NCBI RefSeq assembly: GCF_000214375.1
Contig: NC_015578.1
Location: 930,001-994,000, forward strand
DNA from: Treponema primitia ZAS-2
GTDB taxonomy: Bacteria; Spirochaetota; Spirochaetia; Treponematales; Breznakiellaceae
Reading direction: 5' to 3'
DNA length: 64,000 nt
The notes beneath the pieces are model-generated. The model did not search any database and was not told the DNA's origin. It worked only from the letters and a program-made list of their open reading frames with translations. The position numbers were made by a program, and so were the translations under genes. Below are positions 33,374 to 42,114 of this stretch, piece after piece (within the stretch, counting starts at the first letter, position 1; the number at the start of each line of letters is the position of its first letter).

Positions 33374-35803
33374 TCAATATACCACAAGCCCGCTGCTCCG
33401 TAAAATTTTCCAGGCTTTCTCTGTCGCTGTTCCCAGTATCTTTTCCAGCCGCCTGTAGAAGTCCTCCACGGCAAGCCCTTCCCCCCGGGCCGTTTCCTCC
33501 AGCAGGGTTTGTACCGCAGCGGCCTGTTTTCCGGTCCCGGTTTGTAGCCGCCGGTCCTCCAGGCGCCAGCGCCACCGGAGTGTGCTGTTTGCAACGCCGA
33601 CTTTAGTCGGATAGTTCCCGGGGCTATTTTTTTTACCGGCCTGGATCAGCGGCCGGGACCCCAGGAAAAGTGTCTGCTCAGCTCGATCCGCCGGAACTGC
33701 GGTATGCCGGTCTCCGGCGCCGCATTGTCCCGTTCCGGGGCTTCCCGGAACAGCCGCCCGGTCCCGGTCCCGGCTGCGGGCATATTCGTCCAGTAGTTTT
33801 TCTACGGTGTCTGGCGAGACCTCAGGTTTGGGGACCCTGAGCGGGGGGAATGCAAATTCCGGCGGCTCCTTGGCGTCCCCGGCCATCCAGGAGGAGAGGA
33901 GCCGGTCCAAGGGTTCGGTGAATTTGTCGAAGTTTTCTTCCCCCTCAAAGGACAGATCGTTCAGGGCGAAGATGTTCCGGATACTGTCCGTTTTGTTCCC
34001 CTCCACCTTAAGGCCCGGATGGAGGCCCCGCTCCCATTCGGTGTAGATCCGGGAATGCCGGGTGAGAACAAATTTGTGCCAGAAAGCCGAATCCAGGAGT
34101 CCTGCGGCGAAAAGCTGCCGCAGTATTTCTGCGGAGTCCATAATTTCTTTGTCACTCTGATCCCAATATCCGTAGATGAGGTAGGCATGGGTCAATATGC
34201 CCGCTTCCTTAAAAGCTGCGCAGGTCTTTACCAGGTCTCCCATGTTTATGCCCTTGCGGAGGCGCTTGAAACCCCCTTCGGTGGCCACCTCGATCCCCCC
34301 GGATACCCCCACCAGTCCCCCGGCGGCAAGAATGGCCGCAGTATCACTGTTAAAGCCCCGGTCAAAGCGGATGTTCCCCCAAAAAATCAGGGGCAGTCCT
34401 GCTTCCCGGTTCAGCAGCGCCAGGCGCAGCAGGGAAGCTGCCGGGGCAGCCTCGTCTACCAGGTGCAAACCCCGGACGCCGGTCTTTTCCGCCTGGTCCT
34501 TCAGGTGTCGGAACAGGGCGTCTGTATCCACAGGCTCAAAGCCCCGGATATAATCGAGCCCCACATCGCAGAAGGCGCAGGAATGCCAGTAACAGCCGTG
34601 GGCCAGGTAGGCTTTGAGCCAGTGCCCGTCGGACCAGAGCCGGTGCATGGGGTTGGCGTCATCCACCGGGCGGAGGTAGCGGGAAAAATCGATGCCCGCA
34701 TAATCGGGAAAGACGGTTTTCACAGAATCCCGGTCAAGAGCCTCGAAGCGGGCGGTATCGGCGGGGACAGAGCTTGTGGAGGTATCAGCGATTCCTGGCC
34801 CCCGAAGGATTCTGTCTCCTGGGCGGTATAGCGTTTTATACAGTAGGGCCTCTCCGCTGACTGTCCCCGGTTCAGCTCTGTCCCCAATCCCGGCGTGTTC
34901 CAGAATGGCTGCCAGGGAACCATAACCCCGGTCAAAGGAAAGGTAATCGAAGTAGTCAAAAACCCGTGGTTCTTCCATGAACCGCAGTTCCGTGTTGATA
35001 TAGCCGCCCCCGGCTATGGTAGTAACCCTGTCCCCATACCGGGCTTTGGCGGAAGCTGCACAGACCAGGGCGCCGGCCAGGCAGCCCGGGAAGGGGATGG
35101 TCATCCCGATTACCAGGGGCTCCCCAGCTCTGTCCCCAGCCGAGCCAATGAGGGTATCCAGGCTGTCCCACTGTTCCTCCAGCAGGGGCCGGTAGAATTC
35201 CCCCAGGATGTAGCCGTCCAGGCCCTGTTCAAGAGCCGTAAAATCCCGGAAACCGGCGCCGCCGCTTTGCCCGGAATAGCGGACCAGACTGAAGGAGGAA
35301 TCCAGGGTAACGGTGATAAAGTCCGCCATATCCTCCAGGAGCTTGGTGGCCAGCAAAGGAGCGGCGTCCGGTGAGGGGTTCCCGTCCAGGGCATCTAGGC
35401 AGGCATCGAACCGGGGGCCCCCGGGAAGAACCCCGTTTGCCAGGGCCAGGAGGTGGCCGAATTCCCGGTCCCTGCCGCGAAGAAAGTCACCAAGCCGGTC
35501 AATGCAGGAAAGCCAAAGTTCCTGTTCAGAGAGGAATCGTTCTATAATGCTGCGCGGGGAACTTGCCGACTGAAGTCGGCGTTGTAAGTAGCGCTTGCCC
35601 CCAGCTACAGTATCCGCCGAACCATCTGCGGCGGCGAAGATTTTTTTCAGCCCGGCCCGGCAGAAGATCCTTTCAAAAAGACCCATAGAGTGATCGAAGA
35701 CCAGGGCCTGGAAGCCCCGTTTTTCAAGAAAACTTTTCAGGTAGTAAGGCGCGGGGTAGGGGGAATTGAGCTGCACCAGGGGCGGCTGGATCAGGCAGAT
35801 CAT
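33374..35803 (-). CDS. B12-binding-like radical SAM protein, function unknown
   Basis: The 809-residue protein begins MICLIQPPLVQLNSPYPAPYYL, as in cobalamin-binding-domain radical SAM enzymes; there is GGGYINTELR in the Rossmann part but no clear DxHxxG. The radical SAM core starts near residue 400 with HGCYWHSCAFCDVG (CX4CX2C, an atypical spacing), followed by LHLVDEAAP, FWGNIRFDRG and SGGIEVATEGGFKRLRKG. The C-terminal ~130 residues are low-complexity and then helical. Three short repeated DNA segments and two copies of a 27-bp palindromic unit are embedded in frame. It is coupled to the small four-Cys gene by an ATGA overlap. The substrate is unknown. Confidence 0.75.
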   Translation of the reverse strand: MICLIQPPLVQLNSPYPAPYYLKSFLEKRGFQALVFDHSMGLFERIFCRAGLKKIFAAADGSADTVAGGKRYLQRRLQSASSPRSIIERFLSEQELWLSCIDRLGDFLRGRDREFGHLLALANGVLPGGPRFDACLDALDGNPSPDAAPLLATKLLEDMADFITVTLDSSFSLVRYSGQSGGAGFRDFTALEQGLDGYILGEFYRPLLEEQWDSLDTLIGSAGDRAGEPLVIGMTIPFPGCLAGALVCAASAKARYGDRVTTIAGGGYINTELRFMEEPRVFDYFDYLSFDRGYGSLAAILEHAGIGDRAEPGTVSGEALLYKTLYRPGDRILRGPGIADTSTSSVPADTARFEALDRDSVKTVFPDYAGIDFSRYLRPVDDANPMHRLWSDGHWLKAYLAHGCYWHSCAFCDVGLDYIRGFEPVDTDALFRHLKDQAEKTGVRGLHLVDEAAPAASLLRLALLNREAGLPLIFWGNIRFDRGFNSDTAAILAAGGLVGVSGGIEVATEGGFKRLRKGINMGDLVKTCAAFKEAGILTHAYLIYGYWDQSDKEIMDSAEILRQLFAAGLLDSAFWHKFVLTRHSRIYTEWERGLHPGLKVEGNKTDSIRNIFALNDLSFEGEENFDKFTEPLDRLLSSWMAGDAKEPPEFAFPPLRVPKPEVSPDTVEKLLDEYARSRDRDRAAVPGSPGTGQCGAGDRHTAVPADRAEQTLFLGSRPLIQAGKKNSPGNYPTKVGVANSTLRWRWRLEDRRLQTGTGKQAAAVQTLLEETARGEGLAVEDFYRRLEKILGTATEKAWKILRSSGLVVY

Positions 35804-36006
35804 GAGAAACCTTCCTTTAGCTGGAACGCAGGGCAGTGGCGACCGGTGGCCCGGAACACCTCAATCGAAGGCAGGTTCCGGCTCTTGATGCCAAAAACTC
35901 CGCAGGACCGAGGAAACGAGGGGTCCCAGCTCACCTTGAAGTAGACGCACTTGAGGCAGTCCGGGGCGCGGGGCTTGTCAACTGGGCGCTCATCGCCGTT
36001 TGGCAC
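35800..36006 (-). CDS. Small conserved four-cysteine protein
   Basis: The 68-residue protein is too short for confident family naming. It reads CLKCVYFKVSWDPSFPRSC then GVFGIKSRNLPSIEV and ATGRHCPAF, so four Cys (CxxC...C...C) could hold zinc or an Fe-S cluster. I chose the GTG at 36006 because AGGAGAG stands 8 nt upstream; a TTG at 36087 would give 95 residues without a ribosome-binding site. It ends in an ATGA overlap with the radical SAM gene, which suggests a joint role. Function unknown. Confidence 0.65.
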   Translation of the reverse strand: MPNGDERPVDKPRAPDCLKCVYFKVSWDPSFPRSCGVFGIKSRNLPSIEVFRATGRHCPAFQLKEGFS

Positions 36007-36099
36007 CTGAAAAACTCTCCTGTTATAGGGAGTATACCCATTATTGGTTCGGTTTTCTATTGCAAAAATAGCCCCATGCTTTGACAAGCTGCCACACCT

Positions 36100-36129
36100 T
36101 TGACATCCACCCCCATTCCGGGCTATCCT
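36100..36129 (+). promoter_or_regulatory. ptsI promoter, possibly leaderless
   Basis: TTGACA (36100-36105), 18 bp, TATCCT (36124-36129), then 8 nt before the ATG at 36138, without an SD. Another TTGACA lies at 36081-36086. Confidence 0.5.
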
Positions 36130-36137
36130 TCACTACC

Positions 36138-37877
36138 ATGAAAAAACTGAGCGGCGTTTCCGTCTCCCCGGGTATTGTTATCGGGAAGTCATTCCTGTAC
36201 CAGGGGAATGACTTTTCTGAAATCCCCCGGTATGCCATTGGGAAGACCCAGGTTGAAGCCGAATGGCGTCGTCTCCAGGCGGCCATTGAAGCGGCGGTGG
36301 CGGATGTGCGTGCCCTGCATGACAAGGCTTCCCGGGAAATGAGCAAGGAGAAGGCTGCCATTTTTGAGACCCACCTGCTCATGCTGGAGGACCCGGAGTT
36401 CCAGGATCAGATTAAGGGAAAGCTGGAGACAGACCGGGAAAACATCGAGTGGGTGGTCTGGGATGTTTCCCGGGAAATCAGTTCCAAGCTCATGGACTCC
36501 GGGGACGCCTATCTCCGGGAACGGGCGGTGGACATTGCAGACGTATCCCGCCGGCTGATGCACAAACTCCTGGGGATAAAGGAATTTTCCCTGGCGGATC
36601 TGGCCGAGGATGTGATCCTGGTGGCCCACGACCTCCTGCCCTCGGAAGTGCTGACCATGAACAAGGACCGGGTAAAGGGGATCGTGACGGATCTTGGGGG
36701 GCGCACTTCCCATACCGCCATTTTGGCCCGGGCCTTTGGGACCCCTGCCGTGCTGGGGCTTTCCACGGTTACCAAGGAAATCAACGCCGGAGATACCCTG
36801 ATTGTGGACGGCAGCGCCGGGCAGGTTATTATCAACCCCGGAAAGCCCGCCCTTACCAGATACCAGGATGCAATAAAACAGTACCACAAGTCCCGGGACA
36901 AATTCCTTTCCACCGTAGACCTGCCCGCGGAAACCAAAGACGGGCACCGGGTCAGCCTCAAGGCCAATATCGAGATCCCCGAAGAAGCCGCCCAGGTGAT
37001 ACGCTACGGCGCCGAGGGCATAGGGCTTTACCGATCGGAATTCCTCTTCCTTACCCCCGGTCAGGCGGCGGAGGAAGAGCGGCAGTACCAGGCCTACAGC
37101 GAGGTACTGAAAGCCATGGGGGAACTGCCCGTGACCATCCGTACCCTGGACGTGGGGGGGGACAAGGTATCCCCCAACTTCAAATCATCGGATGATAAGA
37201 ATCCTCTGCTGGGCTGGCGGGCCATTCGTATGTGCCTGGCCCTGCCGGACTTTTTCAAAATCCAGCTCCGGGCCATTTTACGGGCCAGCGTTTACGGGAA
37301 TGTGAAGATCATGTTCCCCATGATCTCCGGTGTTGAAGAGCTGGAGCAGGCCCTGGCTCTGCTGAAAGAGGCAAAGGCGGAACTCCGGCAAAAGAAACAA
37401 AAGTTTTCCAAAAAGATCGAAGTGGGGACCATGATTGAAATACCCTCCGCAGCCATGACCGCCGATGTCCTGGCCTGGAAGTCGGATTTTTTCTCCATAG
37501 GAACCAACGATCTCCTGCAATACACCCTGGCGGTTGACCGGGGCAATGAAAAGGTGAGCTACCTTGCCCAGCCCTTTCACCCGGCGGTGCTCCGGCTCCT
37601 GAAGATGACCATCGACGCCGCCCACGACAGAGGCATCAAGGCCGCCATGTGCGGGGAGCTTGCCGGGGCGACCTTTGCAGTTCCCATACTGCTGGGGCTG
37701 GGGCTGGATGAATTCAGCATGACCGCCTCCGCCATCCCCCTGGTCAAACAGATCGTCCGTGGAACAACCATGGAAAGCTGCCGGGCCCTGGCTGAAAAGG
37801 CTCTGGCCAGCAGTTCCTATAAACAAACAGAAACCCTGGTCAATTCCTGGCTGGCGGAACATTTTCCCAATAAGTGA
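36138..37877 (+). CDS. ptsI: Phosphoenolpyruvate-protein phosphotransferase (PTS enzyme I)
   Basis: Enzyme I takes phosphate from PEP and passes it to HPr. The 579-residue protein has the phospho-His in GGRTSHTAILARAF (His192), the PEP-binding barrel with LYRSEFLFL, TIRTLDVGGDK, GTMIEIPSA, FFSIGTNDLLQYTLAVDR and the Cys in AMCGELAG. No HPr or sugar-specific PTS gene is next to it, so the role may be regulatory, as suspected in other treponemes (inference). The start at MKKLSGVSVSPG matches the family; the upstream in-frame extension would cross the promoter. Confidence 0.95.
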   Translation: MKKLSGVSVSPGIVIGKSFLYQGNDFSEIPRYAIGKTQVEAEWRRLQAAIEAAVADVRALHDKASREMSKEKAAIFETHLLMLEDPEFQDQIKGKLETDRENIEWVVWDVSREISSKLMDSGDAYLRERAVDIADVSRRLMHKLLGIKEFSLADLAEDVILVAHDLLPSEVLTMNKDRVKGIVTDLGGRTSHTAILARAFGTPAVLGLSTVTKEINAGDTLIVDGSAGQVIINPGKPALTRYQDAIKQYHKSRDKFLSTVDLPAETKDGHRVSLKANIEIPEEAAQVIRYGAEGIGLYRSEFLFLTPGQAAEEERQYQAYSEVLKAMGELPVTIRTLDVGGDKVSPNFKSSDDKNPLLGWRAIRMCLALPDFFKIQLRAILRASVYGNVKIMFPMISGVEELEQALALLKEAKAELRQKKQKFSKKIEVGTMIEIPSAAMTADVLAWKSDFFSIGTNDLLQYTLAVDRGNEKVSYLAQPFHPAVLRLLKMTIDAAHDRGIKAAMCGELAGATFAVPILLGLGLDEFSMTASAIPLVKQIVRGTTMESCRALAEKALASSSYKQTETLVNSWLAEHFPNK

Positions 37878-37885
37878 AGGCCCCA

Positions 37886-39463
37886 ATGGAATTTAACCCC
37901 GATCTAAAATACCGGAAGCTCCCCACGGTGGTTCTTGCGGGCCGTCCCAATGTGGGGAAATCCACCCTTTTCAACCGTCTGCTGCACCAGCGCCGGGCCA
38001 TCACGGATCCTACCCCGGGAGTAACCAGGGACCCGGTTGGCATGGACACTTTTATTGCCGGCAAGCCCCTGCATCTGGTGGATACCGGGGGTTTTAAACT
38101 TGACAGAAAAGCTAATGGCGGCAGGGATGTTCCCGAGGACGCCCTGGACGATCTGGTGGTAGAAAAGACCATGGCTGCCCTGGAAAGCGCGGACCTGATC
38201 CTCCTGATCCTGGAAGCGGGTGAACTTACCCTGGAAGATGAGGAATTTATAGCATTATTGCGGCCCTATCAGAACAAGCTTCTGGCGCTGGTGAATAAAA
38301 CTGAGGGGGGCCGCCGGGAAAACGAATCCTGGAACATCCTGTCCTACGGCTTTGACAAGGTGATGATGATCTCCGCCGAACATGGGGATAATGTGGGGGA
38401 GCTGGAAGAGGCCATTGTCGGCGCCCTTGATTTTTCCAAGGTAGAAGAGGATGATCCGGACAAACGGCCCATCAGAATCGCTATTTTAGGAAAGCCCAAC
38501 ACCGGAAAGTCCACCCTGTCCAACCGGCTCACCGCCTCTGGGGCCTCCATCGTAAGCGATATACCCGGCACCACCCGTGACGTGGTGGAGGGTGTTTTCC
38601 GGTACAAGAACCGGGACTTCCAGGTCCTGGACACCGCAGGTATACGCCGCCGGAGCAAGGTTACTGAAAACATCGAATACTATTCGGTGAACCGGGCCAT
38701 CAAAACCCTGGACGATGCAGACATAGTGTTTCTCCTCATTGACGCTCAGGAGGGCCTCTCGGATCAGGATAAGAAAATTGCCGCCCTGATAGACGACCGG
38801 GGTCGGGGGGTAGTCATGGTCCTCAATAAATGGGACACCATGCCGGATCTTAAGAACACCTTTACTGCGGTCCAGGACCGGATACATTTCCTCTTTGGCC
38901 AGATGGAGTACGCACCTATAGTGCCGGTGAGCGCCTTGGACGGCGCCGGGGTGGACACCCTGCTGGACACGGCGATCAAGGTGTATGCCCAACTCAACCT
39001 GCATACCGATACCGGGCCCCTGAACCAGGCCCTGGAACGCTGGCTGACTGAGTCACCCCCGCCTTCGGGCCCCCAGAACCGCTTCAAGCTCAAGTACGCC
39101 GTCCAGGTTTCGGACAACCCGGTACGCTTTGTTATTTTCGCCTCCCGCCCCAAGGCGGTGAGTGAATCATATATCAGTTACCTCAGGAACAAGCTGCGCC
39201 GCGACCTGGGCTATTCCCTGATCCCCCTGGGCGTAGAAATCCGGCTTTCCGCCAAAAACGACCCGGCAAAGAAAAACGCCTCTGCCAAGGGTTCACCCCG
39301 GCGCGGGGCTAAGCCCGGCCTGTCCAAGGCTCATGCAAAGTCCAGTCGTTCCAGGGCCCAAGCGGAAAAGCCCCCCCGGTCCAAGGCTCAAGCAGAATCC
39401 GCCCAAGCGAAGTCCGCCGGCCCCAAGGCCCCGGTGAAACCCGCGCGGTCCAAAGGGAGCTGA
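37886..39463 (+). CDS. der: Ribosome-assembly GTPase Der (EngA) with repetitive C-terminal tail
   Basis: Der has two GTPase domains and assists 50S subunit maturation. G1 motifs are GRPNVGKS (~residue 20) and GKPNTGKS (~205); G3 DTGG and DTAG; G4 NKTE (degenerate) and NKWD. A KH-like domain follows (~360-450). The last ~75 residues are an added Ala/Lys/Ser/Pro-rich tail with PxRSKAQAE-like repeats, probably RNA-binding and disordered. Start: the ATG at 37886, or a GTG at 37874 overlapping the ptsI stop. Confidence 0.94.
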   Translation: MEFNPDLKYRKLPTVVLAGRPNVGKSTLFNRLLHQRRAITDPTPGVTRDPVGMDTFIAGKPLHLVDTGGFKLDRKANGGRDVPEDALDDLVVEKTMAALESADLILLILEAGELTLEDEEFIALLRPYQNKLLALVNKTEGGRRENESWNILSYGFDKVMMISAEHGDNVGELEEAIVGALDFSKVEEDDPDKRPIRIAILGKPNTGKSTLSNRLTASGASIVSDIPGTTRDVVEGVFRYKNRDFQVLDTAGIRRRSKVTENIEYYSVNRAIKTLDDADIVFLLIDAQEGLSDQDKKIAALIDDRGRGVVMVLNKWDTMPDLKNTFTAVQDRIHFLFGQMEYAPIVPVSALDGAGVDTLLDTAIKVYAQLNLHTDTGPLNQALERWLTESPPPSGPQNRFKLKYAVQVSDNPVRFVIFASRPKAVSESYISYLRNKLRRDLGYSLIPLGVEIRLSAKNDPAKKNASAKGSPRRGAKPGLSKAHAKSSRSRAQAEKPPRSKAQAESAQAKSAGPKAPVKPARSKGS

Positions 39464-39464
39464 C

Positions 39465-39806
39465 ATGGCGGCCTACGGGATTGGGGATATGGAAAAACTC
39501 CTGGGGGTTAAGGCCCACGTGATCCGCTATTGGGAAAAGGAGATCCCCCTGATCCAGCCCCGAAAAAATCCCGGAGGCCGGCGGGTATACGCCAAGCGGG
39601 ACTTGCTTATCCTTTTCCGCCTGAAGTACCTTCTCTACGAACGGCATTTTACCCTGGAAGGCGCCCGGGATCAGCTTTTCCGTGAACTCACCGGAGGCGG
39701 TGATGCCGGGGCTGCGGCAAAGCAGGACCTCAAGGCCCTTATCGAAGCCCTGCGCAGCGATCTGGTAGACCTGTACTTCCTGGTCCACAACAGGGAACAG
39801 CCCTGA
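39465..39806 (+). CDS. MerR-family DNA-binding regulator
   Basis: The 113-residue protein has a winged helix-turn-helix at residues ~3-70: YGIGDMEKLLGVKAHVIRYWEKEI, then RKNPGGRRVYAKRDLLILFRL. Only a short helical tail follows, with no effector-binding domain or metal cysteines, so the signal is not evident. It lies 1 bp after der and its stop overlaps the start of the methyltransferase gene, so all three share a transcript. Confidence 0.88.
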   Translation: MAAYGIGDMEKLLGVKAHVIRYWEKEIPLIQPRKNPGGRRVYAKRDLLILFRLKYLLYERHFTLEGARDQLFRELTGGGDAGAAAKQDLKALIEALRSDLVDLYFLVHNREQP

Positions 39807-41065
39807 TGGAAACCCTCTTTTCCCCCTTGCCGGAGGAAAGCTCCCGGCTCCTGGATTCACTTCCCGCACTTATCGACCAGGTCTTCCCGCTGCCGAGAAA
39901 ATTCCGCTCAGGGTTACCCGCGGATGTGGCGGAACTTTCCCGGCTTCTCACCAGCGGCCGGGGTGACCGGAACGAATCCTACCTTGGGGAACCCCGCTTC
40001 CTATCGGCGTACCTCCGTTACTTTCTCCCCTGGAATTGCTGCCGCCTTGCCCGGCTCCTCCCGGCTCTGACCCTGCCCTTTGGCGTCCGCAAAGTGCAAC
40101 GAAATTCTCCGCGCAGTAATACTGATGGTATTTCCCTGGGTAATGCTGATGACGTTTCTTCCGGTAATGAGGCAATTGCTATTACCGACCTGGGATCGGG
40201 TCCTCTGACCCTGCCCATGGCCCTCTGGATATCCCGGCCCGAGCTCCGGGAACTTCCCCTGGAATTCCGCTGCCTGGATCGCACCGGCCCTGTCCTGGAA
40301 GCTGGAAAGAAACTGTTCGCCGCCCTTGCCGGGAAGGACACACCCTGGCGCATTAAAACTATCAAGGCTTCCTTAGGCGATCCTATCCGCTTCCCCAAAG
40401 CAAACCTAGTTACCGCAGTAAATCTGTTCAATGAATTATTCTGGAAAATCCCCCAGGTAGATCACCGGACCCTTGCGGGCTTTACCGGAAAGAACGCCCG
40501 CCTACTTTCGTCCCTGGCCCTGGAGCAGGGTTCCATCCTGGTTGTTGAGCCGGGCGTCCCCCGGTGCGGGGAATTTATTTCCCTGCTCAGGACAACGTTT
40601 GCCGAAACGGGCAGACTCCCCCTTGCGCCCTGTCCCCACGGGGAGCCCTGCCCGGTCCCGGGGGACCAGGTAGGCGCCAGGTGGTGCCACTTTGCCTTCG
40701 ATAGCGGGGACGCCCCGGCTGACCTGCGCCGTCTGTCAGAAGCCGCCGGCCTCCCCAAAGAACGGGCCGCCCTGAGCTTCCTCCTAGCCGGCCCGGTAAG
40801 CGCCGCACCTGAACCCGCAGTAAAAGTGACTGAGACCCCTGGGTTAGAAACAGAAAAACTAACCCTGCGTATCATCTCGGATCAATTCTCTCTGTCCGGA
40901 GGAGGCGCCTGGGGCCGCTACGGCTGTTCTTCCAGAGGATTAGTTTTAGTATCAGGAAAAAAGCAAGAAACCGAGGGCCTGGAGTCAGGAACCCTGATAA
41001 GCCTAGCTGTCCGGGGTCCGGAGCGGCGGGATGGGAAGAGCGGCGCTTTGGTGTTGCAGCTTTAG
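39806..41065 (+). CDS. Rsm22-like SAM-dependent methyltransferase
   Basis: The 419-residue protein has a class I methyltransferase core (ITDLGSGPLTLPMALWI for SAM, FRCLDRTGPVLEAGKKLF after it) and the diagnostic cysteine segment LAPCPHGEPCPVPG, which in Rsm22/METTL17 family proteins contributes to an Fe-S or zinc site. The family acts on the small ribosomal subunit. Before the SAM motif is a ~25-residue low-complexity insert (NSPRSNTDGISLGNADDVSS) encoded by unusual A/T-rich DNA, probably a small inserted sequence. The start is an ATG overlapping the preceding stop. Confidence 0.78.
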   Translation: METLFSPLPEESSRLLDSLPALIDQVFPLPRKFRSGLPADVAELSRLLTSGRGDRNESYLGEPRFLSAYLRYFLPWNCCRLARLLPALTLPFGVRKVQRNSPRSNTDGISLGNADDVSSGNEAIAITDLGSGPLTLPMALWISRPELRELPLEFRCLDRTGPVLEAGKKLFAALAGKDTPWRIKTIKASLGDPIRFPKANLVTAVNLFNELFWKIPQVDHRTLAGFTGKNARLLSSLALEQGSILVVEPGVPRCGEFISLLRTTFAETGRLPLAPCPHGEPCPVPGDQVGARWCHFAFDSGDAPADLRRLSEAAGLPKERAALSFLLAGPVSAAPEPAVKVTETPGLETEKLTLRIISDQFSLSGGGAWGRYGCSSRGLVLVSGKKQETEGLESGTLISLAVRGPERRDGKSGALVLQL

Positions 41066-41126
41066 CCATAAAACCGCCCATCGACCAAGCGCCTCCTACA
41101 GCCCAGTAATACCATTGAACCAAGGT

Positions 41127-41248
41127 GCCGGGGGGGTGGGGATATCCTTCGGGGGCGTCTCTGGAATTCCCTGCTGGAGGAGACCTACCGGGCTCCGTAA
41201 GCAGACTCTACAGGTTAGCCCCCGATGGATATCCCCGCCCCCCCCGGC
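41127..41248 (-). repeat. Covarying hairpin repeat, solo copy E
   Basis: Outer arms GCCGGGGGGGTGGGGATATC and GATATCCCCGCCCCCCCCGGC pair almost perfectly. The core keeps GGAATTCC and ACTCTACAGGTTAG but has diverged in the inner stem (GGAGGAGACC / GGCTCCGTAAGC). Part of the linked ~42-bp unit (CCATTGAACCAAGG, 41112-41125) precedes it. It lies between the convergent stops of the Rsm22-like gene and znuB and could terminate both. Confidence 0.8.
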
Positions 41249-41268
41249 ATTTCGGGTTTACTGTCCCA

Positions 41269-42114
41269 TTACCGACGCCGTAAAACCCCTCGAACCGCCC
41301 CGGTAATAAGAAACACCGCCCCTGCCAGCATTACTGTTATGGCTCCCACCGGAAGATCAAAGCTCCATCCCAAAGCAAGCCCGCCGGCTGAGAACAGGGC
41401 TGAAAAAACGCAGCTTAGGATCATCATCCCTGAAAGGCTTTTAGCCGAGTACCCTGCGGTTCCGGCCGGCAGGGTTAGCATGGCGATTACCATTACTATT
41501 CCTACAAAGGTCTGGAGCAGCACTATTGCTACGGCAGTAACCGTAAGCAGTATCAGAAAGAGTGTCGTGGTGGGAACACCCCGGACCCGGGCGAATTCTT
41601 CGTCAAAGGAAGATGCTTCAAGCTGGGGGTAAAAGCGCCAGGCCAGGAAGAGGACCAGAATGTCTAGTATAGCCATGAGGATAAGATCCCTGGTAGAGAT
41701 GAGGAGTATGTTGCCGAAGAGGTAACTTGAGGGGTCCGTGTAGCCCGCCGTCTTGGCCATGAAGAGTACCCCGGCGCTCATCCCGATGGCCCAGATGGAA
41801 TTGATCACCGTGTCCTCCCGCTGCTTGGCCTTGAGGGACACCACCCCGATGAGGCCCGCTGAGATGACCGCGAAGATCAGCGCCCCCGCCATGGGGGGAA
41901 AGCCCGGAACCAGGCCTGAGGCGGAAAGGTACAGGGCCATGCCTATGCCCCCCAGGACCGCATGGGAAACCGCCCCGGCCAGGCTGGCAATGCGCCTGAC
42001 TGTTACGATGGAGCCCAGCACCCCGAAGAGCACCGATGAGAGGAGCCCCGCTAAAAGGGCGTTCCTGATAAAGGGGAAGGCTGGGTTAAGCAGGGCCTCG
42101 ATAAAATCGCTCAT
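41269..42114 (-). CDS. znuB: Zinc/manganese ABC transporter permease
   Basis: The 281-residue protein is an ABC-3 family metal permease with 8-9 membrane segments (ALLAGLLSSVLFGVLGSIVTVRR at the start; AGAVSHAVLGGIGMALYLS; PAGTAGYSAKSLSGMMIL). It pairs with the ATPase and metal-binding protein encoded upstream. It overlaps the ATPase stop by 4 bp (ATGA). Repeat E follows its stop. Confidence 0.93.
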   Translation of the reverse strand: MSDFIEALLNPAFPFIRNALLAGLLSSVLFGVLGSIVTVRRIASLAGAVSHAVLGGIGMALYLSASGLVPGFPPMAGALIFAVISAGLIGVVSLKAKQREDTVINSIWAIGMSAGVLFMAKTAGYTDPSSYLFGNILLISTRDLILMAILDILVLFLAWRFYPQLEASSFDEEFARVRGVPTTTLFLILLTVTAVAIVLLQTFVGIVMVIAMLTLPAGTAGYSAKSLSGMMILSCVFSALFSAGGLALGWSFDLPVGAITVMLAGAVFLITGAVRGVLRRR

